NCBI GenBank assembly: GCA_937916565.1
Contig: CALFSR010000174.1
Location: 1-6,706, forward strand
Origin: an uncultured Bacillota bacterium
GTDB taxonomy: Bacteria; Bacillota; Limnochordia; Limnochordales; ZCTH02-B6
Reading direction: 5' to 3'
Length of the DNA: 6,706 nt
Of the stretch, positions 5,737 to 6,706 are shown piece after piece. The notes beneath the pieces are model-generated. The model searched no databases and was not told the DNA's origin. It was given only the letters and a program-made list of their open reading frames with translations. Made by a program: the position numbers and the translations under genes. The stretch's first letter is position 1, and each line of letters starts with the position of its first letter.

Positions 5737-6706
5737 CGACGGCCACCTCCCGGCCGGCCCGCCAGTGGCGCCCCGCGCCCGTCGGCCAGGCCAACTGCTC
5801 GTACGTGTACGCCGCCTTGAGCACCTTGTCTTCGCCGAAGGGCGGCCCGATGATCTGGAGCCCGATAGGCATGCCGTCCTTGTCCACGCCGCACGGCATG
5901 GAAAGGGCCGGCAAGCCGGCGAGGTTGACGGGGATCGTAAAGTAGTCCGTCATGTACATCTCCAGCGGGTTCTCCGTCTTTTCGCCCAGGCGAAACGCAG
6001 TGGACGCCGTCGTGGGCGCGACGAGCACGTCCACGTCCGCGAACGCCCGCTCAAACTCCTGGCGCATCAAGGTGCGCACCTGGGATGCCTTCTTGTAGTA
6101 GGCGTCGTAGTGGCCCGCGCTCAGCACGTACGTGCCCAGGATAATGCGGCGCTTCACCTCGGCGCCAAACCCTCGCGAGCGGGTTTCCTCCATCATGCGG
6201 GGCACGTCCGCCCCCGGCACCCGCAGACCGTAGCGGACCCCGTCAAAGCGCGCCAGGTTGGAGCTGGCCTCCGCCGGAGCGATCAGGTAATACACGTGAA
6301 TCGCGTAACGGGTGGACGGAAGCGATACTTCTTTGAGAACGGCGCCGTTGTCCTCGAGCACCTTAAGGGCGCGCTCGAGCGCCGCCCGCACGTCCGCGTC
6401 CATGGGCTGGTCGAAGTAATCCTTGTGGATGCCGACGCGCAACCCCTTGGGCTCCGCCACGAGCGCCTTGGTGAAGTCGGGCACCTCCAGGCTGACGGAA
6501 GTGGAGTCACGCGGATCGAAGCCGCAGATCAGGTTCAGGGCCAGGGCACAGTCGGTTACGTCCCGGGTGAGCGGCCCGATCTGATCCAGCGACGATGCGA
6601 ACGCGATCAAGCCGTAACGGGAAACCCGGCCGTAGGTGGGCTTCATGCCCACGATACCGCAGTACGCGGCCGGCTGCCGGATCGATCCGCCGGTGTCGCT
6701 CCCCAG
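5726..6706 (-). CDS. gatA: Aspartyl/glutamyl-tRNA amidotransferase subunit A (partial, 5' end off window)
   Basis: Glutaminase subunit of GatCAB: it hydrolyses glutamine and passes ammonia to GatB. The frame is open from the right edge, giving 326 residues of a protein of usually about 485, so roughly 160 N-terminal residues are missing. The visible part begins [17 protein letters not shown], the amidase signature whose Ser in GGSIRQPA (codon 6685-6683) is the nucleophile. Then follow [27 protein letters not shown], a region with [30 protein letters not shown], and [11 protein letters not shown] with [10 protein letters not shown] and GLQIIG near the end. The catalytic Lys and cis-Ser lie outside the window. 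Do not take the internal ATG at 6652 as the start, because the coding frame continues upstream through the active-site motif. The TAA at 5728-5726 overlaps the gatB start. gatC is probably upstream. Confidence 0.98.
   Translation of the reverse strand: MGSDTGGSIRQPAAYCGIVGMKPTYGRVSRYGLIAFASSLDQIGPLTRDVTDCALALNLICGFDPRDSTSVSLEVPDFTKALVAEPKGLRVGIHKDYFDQPMDADVRAALERALKVLEDNGAVLKEVSLPSTRYAIHVYYLIAPAEASSNLARFDGVRYGLRVPGADVPRMMEETRSRGFGAEVKRRIILGTYVLSAGHYDAYYKKASQVRTLMRQEFERAFADVDVLVAPTTASTAFRLGEKTENPLEMYMTDYFTIPVNLAGLPALSMPCGVDKDGMPIGLQIIGPPFGEDKVLKAAYTYEQLAWPTGAGRHWRAGREVAVDVR

Noticed and set aside
4906..5820. 304-codon plus-strand frame opposite gatB
   Set aside because: gatB is full length with all family motifs on the other strand; the plus-strand product has no recognisable features.

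Overview
The window is a GC-rich stretch (clearly above 60 % by eye) of a bacterial chromosome. Every gene I can support lies on the minus strand, so the reading order is right to left. A T-box leader in front of valS, strong AGGAGG-type ribosome binding sites, GTG/TTG starts and a GatCAB amidotransferase locus suggest a high-GC member of the Bacillota (Symbiobacterium/Thermaerobacter/Limnochorda-like lineages are the kind of organism that fits). The exact lineage is an inference and not shown by the sequence.

Layout in transcription order: gatA (3' two thirds, entering from the right edge), gatB (overlapping gatA by 11 nt), an EamA/DMT-family membrane transporter (3 nt after gatB), a divergent Lgt-family membrane protein (52 nt further), a 129-nt spacer, and cysC (APS kinase). 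Then comes a consensus sigma-A-type promoter whose -35 box overlaps the cysC stop codon. It drives a roughly 300-nt valine T-box leader and valS, which leaves the window at the left edge.

GatA and GatB (with GatC, presumably upstream) make Gln-tRNA(Gln) and/or Asn-tRNA(Asn) by transamidation. ValS charges tRNA(Val), and its expression is set by uncharged tRNA(Val): the specifier codon GUC and the UGGU acceptor-binding bulge are both readable in the leader. The central genes (transporter, Lgt-like protein, APS kinase) have no obvious pathway link to the tRNA genes and seem to be passengers in the gat transcription unit.

I found no mobile element, CRISPR array, tRNA, rRNA or new system. The two points most worth a second look are the Lgt-family protein, which has lost nearly all residues known to be needed for lipoprotein diacylglyceryl transfer, and the compact valS regulatory region embedded against cysC. 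Long open frames on the plus strand are GC-driven shadows of the minus-strand genes.
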